64,000 nt of DNA from the NCBI GenBank assembly GCA_964019165.1, contig OZ025275.1, positions 14,190,374 to 14,254,373 on the forward strand, given 5' to 3'. The stretch is from Mastigias papua (Eukaryota > Cnidaria > Scyphozoa > Rhizostomeae > Mastigiidae). A program made the translations under genes and the position numbers. The notes under the pieces were generated by a model, which was given only the letters and a program-made list of their open reading frames with translations, searched no databases and had not been told where the DNA came from. Positions 1 through 10,306 of this stretch are shown piece by piece (within the stretch, counting starts at the first letter, position 1; the number at the start of each line of letters is the position of its first letter).

Positions 1-44
1 GAACAATTCTGAAATTTGATACAGTTGATGCAGAGTGTTTCAGA

Positions 45-2820
45 ATGGATGTCTGTAGAATACTAGAGTTGCTCAGAGAGTTGTTTAGATTTACTGCTGT
101 AGGAATGCAGAACATCATGGAACCTCAGAACAAAGAAGTTGTTGAATACTGTCTGAAGCTTGTAGGTGCAAAGTTCGTTGGTGAAACAAGCAACAAGGTT
201 TGTTCTTAGTATTGTTGGACAGGCTTGCTGTCATTTCTATGGAGTTGATTAATAATCTAAATCGGATAACACATTAGCACAAGATGATGATACAGCGGCA
301 AGAGAGTGGGAGACTACTGGTGCTCTCCTAATTGTATATCATTCAATAATGTTTATACAAATATGAACAGGACCGGATCTCGGTAAAGGACCCCTGTCCT
401 ATTCCTCAAAAAAGTAAAATTGCCATTTTTTCTTGGAGAATTTTGAAACAGTCTGTATTTCCGCAAAAAGATTTGCGTATAACCTTTGTTTGACATGAAA
501 GTAACAAAATTCTGAAACTTCCCGTACGACGTCGTTTGTTTCCAAATCTGAAAAATATGATTTCAAGATACATTCTCTTTAGAAAGAGTCTAGTGTCCCC
601 TATTTTGTTGATTAGGCCAATGCCCTCGAAACTTCCTAGTTGCGTACCTGGCGCTATTATTATCTTAAATGAAATACGGTAAATCCTCGAATTGGTCTCC
701 CCCCTCGATTAAGCTCCCATACTAGAACTCCAAATTGTTAGTAGGCCCCCTTGAATAAGTCCCTACCCCAGATGACGGAGAAGACTTTGATAAACACTAA
801 TGCTTAAATTTAGACTGCTATTATAATATTATGGAGAAGAGGAGCTTTGACAATCAGCTTTTTATGCGACATATGTCAAATAATTTTAAGAGCCCTCCCC
901 CCCATAGGATATGTAATGGGTACTTTACGTGGTAGAGGGAGATGGAGAACAAATGACCATTCATGACAATTGTATCGAATTCAACTTAATCATTATATGT
1001 GCTATCTAAATAATATATATCCAGTCACGTAGTTTTGGTAGTTACGCTAGCTTCCAGTTCTGCTACACCCTCCTCTCCAGAGAGCTAATTTGAGGAGATT
1101 CATCGATAACAATTTATAATTTTGCTATAGAACTGTTAAAATCACAATGAGTAATTTTAATTAGTAATTGCTAAATAGGTTGACAGTAGTACTGATGAAG
1201 CCCAAGAAGGACAGTCCGTGAATCTGGGGTCTGTACTTCAATCAATGCACTACGAAATGCAGAATTCCAAAGACAATTTTACAGGAGAAGAGGAAAGATT
1301 CATGGAGTTGTTTGAGATGGCCATAAAAGTGCGCCGACCGAACGATGTCGATCCTGAACAACACAGGGAGAAAATGCTCAAAGATAAAGAGAAATTTGTA
1401 CAGCTCTATAAACAAAAAACAGGTAAGGCGAGAAGGTTGGTTACTTAAAATATACTTAGTGATTGGAGCAGAACTCTATTGAGACTGGAGGGCTATATTG
1501 CTCAAACACTAGATAAAGAGAAACATCTTGCATATGAACAATGTTATAATCTTTTTAATTATATCAGGGCCACATTAGCTCCATTGAGCTAGCAGGCACA
1601 TCAACCTCATTTGTCACATAAAATATGTATGTATGTATTTTAAGAAACTTAGGTTTATAAAGAAACATATCGTCTCCAACCAAGTTTAAGGTTGCTTATC
1701 AATACTTGTGCCACATTTTCACAAATTTCGCCACTCTATTGAATTCTATCTGTCCAAAATTAAATCAAAGAACTCATTCCAATACTCTACAATCGTCTTC
1801 ATTATATTAGAAATAGTGTCTATAATCTATTCTATATATACTACCTTCTTTCATTAATAATAGGAGTTAAATTTCATTCGGTCCTTCATACCCTTCCCAA
1901 CATAGCCCAACAGAAGTTAGTATAATGGACGATAGGATGATTACTGTGAGCACAGGAACTGTGTTATCTAAGAGTAAATCAGACAAGTTCACAACAATAC
2001 TATCACCATGTAGCCTAAATGCACTGGTTACTTTCCTGTAGAACCCACAGATTCCCTCAAAGAAAAACACCATTGCTATTGGGGTACACGACAACAGCTG
2101 AGATTTGGAAAAGTCGTCGCTGATTGGATTGACAAAGACTACGGGCCACTTGATCCCATCTTTGGTATTCTCCTTTCCCCAACCGGTGGTAAGTTAAAAA
2201 TTATCAACCATAATTACTGAAATTCGCTGCACACTATTTCCAGCACAGGATATATCGAAGAACTAATGAAAGGTATTATCTCTCAAGAAGAACAACTAAA
2301 AATCTTTATCCACTAGTTGGGGAATATTGAAGAATTCCTTGGGGTTTACTGCTTAGGCCGTGGTTCCTTTCTTTCCATCCTTCTTTCCCTGCCCCTCAAT
2401 TCCTTTCCCTTAGTATTCTGCTATTGAATTCTCGTTTCTTCATCTTCTATGCATACCCTCCATCTCAACCGTGTTTCTGCTTCTTGAATCTCTCATCTTT
2501 CCACATCTTCCCTAAAGGATTCCAATGTCAGCAACTGAATAACTTTCTTCCCGGCAGGTCGAACTGGCCCTGGCGATAACGCAATCATCCACTGGCTATT
2601 CTTCGATGACAACGGAAAGTTCGCGTACCATTCGGCAGTCCATGATGCATTTGGATACCTACTAACATCTCATAAAACTGGGCCCGGATACAAATACCTC
2701 GATGCTGCATCCATGTTTGAAAGGAGCAATCCACTCTCAGAGCAAGCATCTGGAGTAAGATTCTGGAGGACAGTTCTTTGTGAGCACAAGGACAATGGAA
2801 TTGGAACTCATACATGCTAG
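45..2820 (+). CDS. HD-motif family protein, tandem paralogue copy 1 (4 coding exons, 268 aa)
   Basis: I do not recognise this family. Exons 45-197, 1179-1422, 2042-2188 and 2558-2820 join in frame through GT-AG introns (phases 0, 1, 1). The N-terminal exon (51 aa) contains the start MDVCRILELL. Exon 2 is a charged helical segment ending in MLKDKEKFVQLYKQ. Exon 3 holds YWGTRQQLRFGKVVADWIDK and exon 4 GRTGPGD, then H206-SAV-H210-D211-AFGY and GPGYKYLD. There is no obvious signal peptide or membrane segment, so it is probably cytosolic. The H-D-x2-GY core loosely resembles the His-Asp catalytic helix of bacterial/fungal phospholipase A2, but this is only an analogy and the Cys framework of secreted PLA2 is absent. 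The start ATG aligns with copy 2. The frame is open back to the window edge, so an upstream coding exon is possible. An ATTAAA at 2990-2995 could be the poly(A) signal. Confidence 0.75.
672..960. mobile_element. Non-autonomous element, CGTAAATCCTCG family, copy A (degenerate)
   Basis: The left end, CGGTAAATCCTCGAA at 676, matches the terminus of the well-defined element at 34551-34773. The interior (ATTATGGAGAAGAGGAGCTT near 830) matches both that element in inverted orientation and a third copy near 36455-36690. The block is absent from the corresponding intron of copy 2 (about 27005), so it inserted after the duplication or was lost there. The right end is worn and its position is approximate. 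Confidence 0.55.
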
Positions 2821-3188
2821 ATGGCTATTTTGAGATTACATAATCTATAGAGATAAATCTGAACTGACACCCTGGTCAACATCATTTTCGGCGAATTTCT
2901 CTGAACCAGAGCAACAAGGAAAATGAACAAAGTTGATAATTAACTAACACACCTATTTATGTTGCATGCAAAAATCCATTCACATTTAGATTAAAGCAGA
3001 AAATATATAAACTTACAGCAAAATCGCTTCTTGATACAACCAATATGTAAAATGCAGTAATGATCTACACGTAAGTGCCTGAAATTTTGAAATGAGCTTT
3101 GTTCATGCTCTTAAGCGAAGAGGTAGTAGCATTAATCAGGCTGCAAGTCCTTAAACATTGATCATATCCCTTTAGACTCTGCCTACCA

Positions 3189-4209
3189 ATGTTTTTGGTA
3201 CTGTACGTAATGTTTTTGGTACTGTACGTAATGTTTTTGGTACTGTACGTAATGTTTTTGGTACTGTACGTAATGTTTTTGGTACTGTACGTAATTTTTA
3301 TGGTACTGTACGTAATGTTTTTGGTACTGTACGTAATGTTTTTGGTACTGTACGTAATGTTTTTGGTACTGTACGTAATGTTTTTGGTACTGTACGTAAT
3401 GTTTATGGTACTGTACGTAATGTTTTTGGTACTGTACGTAATTTTTATGGTACTGTACGTAATGTTTTTGGTACTGTACGTAATGTTTTTGGTACTGTAC
3501 GTAATGTTTTTGGTACTGTACGTAATGTTTTTGGTACTGTACGTAATTTTTATGGTACTGTACGTAATGTTTTTGGTACTGTACGTAATGTTTTTGGTAC
3601 TGTACGTAATGTTTTTGGTACTGTACGTAATGTTTTTGGTACTGTACGTAATGTTTATGGTACTGTACGTAATGTTTTTGGTACTGTACGTAATTTTTAT
3701 GGTACTGTACGTAATGTTTTTGGTACTGTACGTAATGTTTTTGGTACTGTACGTAATGTTTTTGGTACTGTACGTAATGTTTATGGTACTGTACGTAATG
3801 TTTTTGGTACTGTACGTAATTTTTATGGTACTGTACGTAATGTTTTTGGTACTGTACGTAATGTTTTTGGTACTGTACGTAATGTTTTTGGTACTGTACG
3901 TAATGTTTTTGGTACTGTACGTAATGTTTTTGGTACTGTACGTAATGTTTATGGTACTGTACGTAATGTTTTTGGTACTGTACGTAATTTTTATGGTACT
4001 GTACGTAATGTTTTTGGTACTGTACGTAATGTTTTTGGTACTGTACGTAATGTTTTTGGTACTGTACGTAATGTTTATGGTACTGTACGTAATGTTTTTG
4101 GTACTGTACGTAATTTTTATGGTACTGTACGTAATGTTTTTGGTACTGTACGTAATGTTTTTGGTACTGTACGTAATGTTTTTGGTACTGTACGTAATGT
4201 TTTTGGTAC
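3189..4209. repeat. 21-bp minisatellite, about 48.6 units
   Basis: The tandem unit is ATGTTTTTGGTACTGTACGTA, with two point-variant units (ATTTTTATGG.. and ATGTTTATGG..). Variants are not random: a higher-order block of 3-5 standard units, then ATGTTTATGG, one standard unit and ATTTTTATGG recurs. The unit is a multiple of three and lacks stops, so both strands read open (heptapeptides MFLVLYV and YQKHYVQ). I regard these ORFs as artefacts. The array sits about 370 bp past the stop of copy 1, exactly where copy 2 has only one related unit (GTACGTAAGTAATGTTTT near 30860). Confidence 0.97.
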
Positions 4210-4210
4210 A

Positions 4211-7032
4211 TCCACGAAGGAGTTGAACGGTAAACTATCTAAATATATTTCTAAAGAATGGATAAAGAATAAAGCTATTTAAAAGAGGCAGGTTAGAATG
4301 TCAGGTAGAGGGGTACCTGGTAACTGAAATATAAATTTTCAATTTCAGTTTCTTATGTGCGGGTTTTTGTATTGCATATATTTATCTATTATTAATAAAA
4401 TTAATATTAGAATGAAAAATGCAGCATCTACACAAACACACCGAATGTCATAGGAATGACTAAGTATCGATTGACATAATGTGTCTTCTTTGATTAGGGG
4501 AGGATCTAGCACGAATTGTTCATGGAGGTTGTAGGAGGAGATTTGTTCTGACTACGCCCTTTTCCACGCCTAGGCCACTCCTTTTAAAAAGGACTGTTTT
4601 CTTTCACAATTAAGAAGCAACATGTCAATATGAGTATCATCCACTGGTAACAGAGGTGATCATGAAACGAAGGAAAAGGAAGAACGGGAGTCAGGGTAAA
4701 CAAGGAATCAAATTCTTTAGAGTTTAGAGATATGCTCATTTATGAACAAATCTAGCTTAGCACTTATTCAAAAAGTGGGGGGGGGGGGATTTATTCCTAT
4801 ACACACTGTGGCTCCGCTACAGGTCTTCTGTGTGCATTTTTGTAAGTGTACGTTGGAGGTCCTGGGTCAAAAATCTTGGGAGCATCTAGTCTTACTTAGT
4901 ATTTGAAGCTGTCTTAACGAACCAACATGCGAGTTTAAGCGAATGGAACAGTGATTTAGCGACAAAAGGCAGAAAAGTGGAGGGGTGCAGCACTCCCCAC
5001 ACCACCGATAAACCCATCCCTATTTTTGGGTCTATCTTCATATCTGGGTTTCAGAAGGAAAATGAGAAGTATTGAGATCGGAGAGTGTAATCTCCGATCA
5101 ATAGAGGCTGTTCGCTATATGACATATGGCAGTCCTCTTCCTATCAATTATTTCTTTTGAATATCTCCCTCTCTCTCCATCTCAAATGCAATATTAATCC
5201 GCGCCAATGAAGGAGGTAGAAAAAGGCCTGATGCACGTATCTCTTGCTCTAAGTGGGCTGGTGTCAATGGATTAGGGTTAGGTAATATATAAAAAAGTAA
5301 TCACATGGTGTTTTCTCGTTGATCTGGCTCTCTACTGTTGTACTACATTTCTCATAAGCATATGCAGGGATGAAGCACTGAAAGGGTATAAGGAGGTGCA
5401 GTACCATACCAATGATCAAGAAAGGGGATTTGTCTGGCAAATATTTTGGCCTGCTCGTATATTGGTGGGGCAATTCCGGAGTTTATGTAGCGGCAAGAAC
5501 AAAATTGTGTGTTTCGTATTTTCTGCTGTCATCTTTTTCAACTCTGCGTCTGTTTCTTCAGCCATGGCAAGCTTATTCGTCAAACAGGCCACATCCCTTG
5601 GCAGAGGCGTATATGCTTTGCATCCACCACAATTGAAATTCTATTCACACACTCAGAAAACTGTATTGTTTCAACTACGGCCTGCCGCAAACTCGTTAGA
5701 ATTTGAAGATTCCATAGGCTGCAAGACCGTAATCACAACTGCTACCAAAAGAAAGTCGAGTGCAAGGACGGGTGCTTTGGAAAAGTTGTTCATTTACAGG
5801 TTGCCCTGTGTTTGGCTTTGATACATAAGAAAGAAAAGCATAAAAAAGGCTTGGATTAGCATATTGTCTAGCATGTCTACGAACGAAGAGCGGGATGAGA
5901 TCTTTTCTCTTCTTTGGAAACAAGATTGAGTTAAAATCTAAATGTCACGAAAAATCTAACTGTATACCAAGGAAGTGTCTGTGTACCAACAATATAATCT
6001 TGGAGGGATTAATGAGTAAAGGACTATGCAATAGAAAGCAAATAAATGGAATGTCCCGGTACAAGCGCGCCGGTAAAGCCCGCAACTAGGGATTTTCAAG
6101 TGCAGGGATCTAATCGACAAAAAGGCCAAACAAAATAACTTAAAGAGGATATAGTTGGGCATGGTATTTTCCCATTTTGAAATGGAAGAAATATTACAGG
6201 AATTTTCATGATTTCGTTACTTTCGAGTTTAATGATGACAATATGAAGGTCTACTTAGCAAAAATGCAATGAATGGTCTCACAACTTTACAAGAAACAAG
6301 ATATTCCTCATCGGCATTCTGTTCGCCAGTATATTCTTCGTGATCTTTGCCTTTTTGAGGAAAAGGTCAGTTAGACCCCAGGATATGAAAACAAAGTAAA
6401 TTTGCATATGATGTATCAGTTACTCATGAATGAATACAAACAGGTCCAATGACGAGTGATTGATGCTGCAGAGCAAATACTCATAAACGTCTTGTTATGA
6501 GTAGAGCAGACCAGTTTCAGTTGATCATCAAACAAAGTGTAACACTTAGATTAGCAGAAGAAGACTATCTGGCTCAAGCTCAAGATGCAACAATTGGAAT
6601 CCACGACATCACTAGCAGAGAGCCCCTGAATGGATGCGTTACTTGCATTTAGTGGACAAACAACTACATGATAGACACCCATCGATACTTCGGAATGCAA
6701 ATGCGTAAATGCAAATGCCTAAGTCTATACAGCAATGCAGCCGTACTGAGACGTATACAGGTAAACAAACAGCAGGAAACTTTCGCAACCAGTAGACGCA
6801 CATCTACTATTACTCGTACATCATAAATGACACCAGGACTGTATGGCAGGGGGGCTGTAAGAAACTTCTATGGGCCACGCCCCTGAATAAATGCAACAGT
6901 TTATATAAGTTAATTGCAACTGAAGTGCAATATAAATATGTTGCAATAAAAGATTGGCTGATACAACTAACCAGGGAACTCACCAGACAAGCAAAGCGCG
7001 GCTTGTAATATGAGAAAGTGGTTTATGAGAAA
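4211..7032. other. Intergenic, no gene seen
   Basis: This holds the tail of the segmental duplication (to about 5545) and then unique AT-rich sequence. There is a G run at 4779-4788. Several overlapping short open frames at 5396-5923 have no domain, splice or codon support and are treated as chance. Confidence 0.6.
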
Positions 7033-7239
7033 GTAGTCCTCGACAGCATAGCCGCCAAATGTTTTAGAGCTCTGTCAGGTCTATTTCCTCCCTACTTAAT
7101 TGACCAATCATCATGCAGGATTCTGACCTCACATGCTAAGACTAGGCCTATTTTGCATGATGATTGGTCAATTGGGTTGGGAGAAAATAGGCCTAATCAG
7201 AGTTCTCAAACATTTGGCGGCTATGCTGTCCTCGACAGC
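7033..7239. mobile_element. Foldback element (about 95-bp inverted arms)
   Basis: The left arm begins near GACAGCATAGCCGCCAAA and the right arm ends in its reverse complement, TTTGGCGGCTATGCTGTC. The arms stay paired inward through AATTGACCAATCATCATGCA and TGCATGATGATTGGTCAATT, leaving a loop of about 30 bp near 7130. Nearly the whole 207 bp therefore folds on itself, as in foldback MITEs. No clear target-site duplication was identified. The 85-codon ORF across it is a by-product. Confidence 0.8.
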
Positions 7240-7429
7240 TCAAAAAGTTCAGAAAGTTCAGGACTGGAATTCTGAGGCCTATGAAAGTCGCTAAGTCATA
7301 TACCTTTAACAATCGCATATTCACGCAAGACTGTGGACGCTTCCACTTAATTTATAGAGATTTCTTGAGGTGACCTATTTAGCAGTGTTATATCTGTGTC
7401 GTCCTTGTCTGTCTGTCTGTTCTTGCTAA

Positions 7430-8381
7430 GGGCCTGTTCATATGAGGTGGGCCAGGTCGTTGGAGTGTGCTAGTTCACTGGAATGGGGTAGTTCTCAGTT
7501 TTGAGATTATAAGATATTTCATCTCACTTAGGTGAGCCTACCTCATGTTGAAAAGCAGATTCCATTTGGTACGATTTCTAACTTTTTCCATGGTCTTTAT
7601 TCTCAAACACGACAAAGGTTTTGTAATGTTTCTACCTCATTTGTAGTCTTGTAATGTATTTGCTAGTCATTTTCTTTCGAAAAATTTTCAGATTTCATTT
7701 CACGCATGCGTGTTATTGTCAGATCATCTCACCTGAGTGGGCTGGCTCACTGGATTGTATTCATATGAAAGATATTCCATTTGAGTGAGATCTCACCTAC
7801 CATCGAGAGGGGTCTCATCTCAGTGGGCTAGCCCACCTCTCAAGTAAACGAAGTTTATAAGTTTTTGACATGAGCTTGTTTCAACCGCAACTATTAGGCA
7901 TGAAAGAACGACCTGAGAGCACATCCTAGATTACCAACAGGTCGTTCCTAGAAAATGAAATACTGTTTCGCTCAAATTACGGAAATAGATAAGAATAGTT
8001 CTAAATGCATATGGGTAATAAGAGTAGATGTCACCTCAGTTTCAGAGTCTATTATAAGATGTCCCTTTTTTCATATAATTATTTCCTTCAATGAATTTGA
8101 TATGTTCTTAAACGATACGAGTGTCCTTCAATGAAATGAGTGTCCCTCAACTATAGAATTTCCTCCAAAACGAAGTAAATTGTTCTGCAACGATGTATTT
8201 TTGATGTATTCTTCGATGAATTGACTTCGATGAAGAAAACCGAGGTCAGGGGGTTGGAGACCAATGGGTCACGTTTTTCTACAAAGTTATTTTATTCTAT
8301 AAGTTTACGAATGCAAATGAAATCTCGCTTGAGTGGGCCAGCCTATTCAGGTGAGCCAGCCCACCTGATACGAACAGGTCC
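7430..8381. mobile_element. PIF/Harbinger-like non-autonomous element (952 bp)
   Basis: The termini GGGCCTGTTC and GAACAGGTCC are inverted. They extend inward with mismatches (ATATGAGGTGGGCC against CAGCCCACCTGATACG). Direct TAA copies flank the element at 7427-7429 and 8382-8384, the TWA target duplication typical of PIF/Harbinger. Internally, short motifs like GAGTGGGC(T/C)AGCC recur in both orientations near 7735, 7825, 8330 and 8350. No transposase ORF is present. Confidence 0.8.
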
Positions 8382-8384
8382 TAA

Positions 8385-10240
8385 GAAAGTTTTAAGAAAG
8401 TTTCAGTCTTGAAATAATGAAACAAACTCTCATAGTTTTAACAAACGGGGCTGAACTCCCACTCCACGGCACTCCTGTGTGATACTCCTTTAGTATAAGA
8501 AAAAACAAGTGAAATCTAAGGAAATAAGAAAAACTATGACAACTTTTCCAGGCACATCCAAATAAAAAATGGTGGCTACAACAATGAAATTGCTTAACAA
8601 GGCAAAATTGCTCAACGAAATAGCTGAATGAAGCTCCCCAGCCCCCAGTCTCCTCGTGATGCCGTGCTTGTTTTCTACCAGGAGCTCATGTTTGGGAAGA
8701 TTGTTGCAAACTTATTCTATGTCATGCTTTACGGATCCCAGACTGAGGTAGGTTTTAGTTTGCTTTTTTAAAAAGGTTGTTCGATAATAGGGATGTTAAC
8801 AAACAGCTATGATAAAAAGTACTGAGACGAGCTTTGCAATAAAATTGCTGGACAACCGCCAATAGCTAGTTTTGTACTCTAGGTCAGGTGTCAATACGGC
8901 ATGCTGTATGATTCATTGGAAACATGATCTTTCTGATAGGAGACAGCGCTGACGATAGAAACATACCACGCGATAATTCAAATCAATACAACATTGCATT
9001 GCGAGCCTCCTTTTGCATATCTTGTTTCTGAAGATCTCCGACTTATCTGAATATGCGGAAACCAGGCTTCAGTCTTTCTCGTGCACTGAAAGCCCGAAAT
9101 AGAAGCATTGCCTACGCAATACAGTGATTCAATTGCCTTCTCAAGACGTTTTGCTACCCGACTGATGGTCCGATACCAATTCATAACTGAAACCCATGTA
9201 TAAACCATGCATACAAATTAGGTACATTGACGTTGACATATTGCATTTTACTTACTGAAGGATTCTCTTGCAGTGCATATACTCAATGAATACCTCCATT
9301 ACAAATAGCTATTTGTGTACTCAGGTCACCTGCCAATAACGTATATGCTTTTTGGACACGTGGCACTTTCGAAACTTCCAATTCAAGCGCTACTCCATAT
9401 ATAGACGACATCATTGCCCAAATTCTATCCATACGGAGAGAGAGAGAGAGCAACGGCAAGGAACTCAAGGTAAGGATGATCTTTTTTATGAGTAAATGGA
9501 ACATATTTGTATGAAAAGGGTTCATTCTGTTGTAATAGTGTGTACTTGCAGATCAGTTTTGGTGTTTATCATGATGAAAAATAAGTCAACTACTTTTGTT
9601 ACCTCTGAAGAGGAGTTACAAACACCATGCGAATCTCTGGGTTTAATGCCAACACACATAGAATCAAACAGACATAAATAGAGTCCTGATATATGTATGA
9701 AGAACTGATGTATGGAAAGGTACTTGAAAATAAATGAAGAAGATCAGACTGCTTTGCGAGTCTGTAATCTTACTATCTTGCTATTTATAACGCAGGAATT
9801 TGATCGCTAATAGCAATTCACATTATGTTGCTTTTATATTGATTTGTGTGTACCAACACAAAATCTAAGATTGGGACGCCAATTTATAACTAACATCATC
9901 TAAAACCAATGAGCTCAAGGCCGAATTCAGGAATTAGTGTAAGGAGTATTGGACGAGCACAGCCGAAATAAATGTAACAAAAGCACGAAAATTGAGGAAG
10001 ATAATTAATCCCTGGTCAATATGGAAGGATTGCAATCTCCTTCCACCTCAATACAATGCTGAGAAGTAAGTTTATTTGACAGGGAGTTATCTGGGGACAA
10101 ATCGCAGCTCTCGATCTTTGTTTCAGTACCGTATCCAGGTGAACTGGATAAGGGGGGAGGGGGGCATGTATGTAGAAGTAAAATGGAAGTGTCCCCGTTT
10201 AAGAGCCTGTACTATGTACTTAGTCCATCATACATGTTCG
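8385..10240. other. Intergenic, no gene seen
   Basis: AT-rich sequence between the TAA-flanked element and the right-hand duplication block. A short GA run lies near 9437. Open frames are at most 80 codons, without splice or family support. Confidence 0.5.
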
Positions 10241-10306
10241 TTGCAGGAACAACTCTGAAACATTGATACAAGGATACGTGATACAGTAGATGCAGAGAGA
10301 TTCAGA

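Larger units (their letters stand above)
1..5545. repeat. Segmental duplication, left copy (holds paralogue copy 1)
   Basis: This block matches 10241-32010 in exons, introns and 3' flank. Shared landmarks include exon 1 and its donor, the intron-1 stretch near 400-660 (partner near 26790-27000), the 3' flank 2820-3180 (partner 30495-30860) and 5150-5545 (partner 31600-32010), where both read through the same Alu-like-sized unannotated sequence. The match fades near 5545. The left boundary lies outside the window. The two copies differ by local insertions: a 21-bp minisatellite and a MITE here, many kilobases of transposons in the other. Judged by eye; percent identity was not calculated. Confidence 0.8.

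Noticed and set aside
45..2820. Calling copy 1 a phospholipase A2
   Set aside because: Only the HD-x2-GY helix is similar. The calcium loop and cysteine framework of secreted PLA2 are not visible, so the function is left open.
5396..5923. Cluster of overlapping ORFs up to 141 codons
   Set aside because: Several frames and both strands are open at once, with no domain, no conserved splice structure and partial overlap with duplicated non-coding sequence.
7018..7275. 85-codon ORF
   Set aside because: It lies almost wholly within the foldback element.
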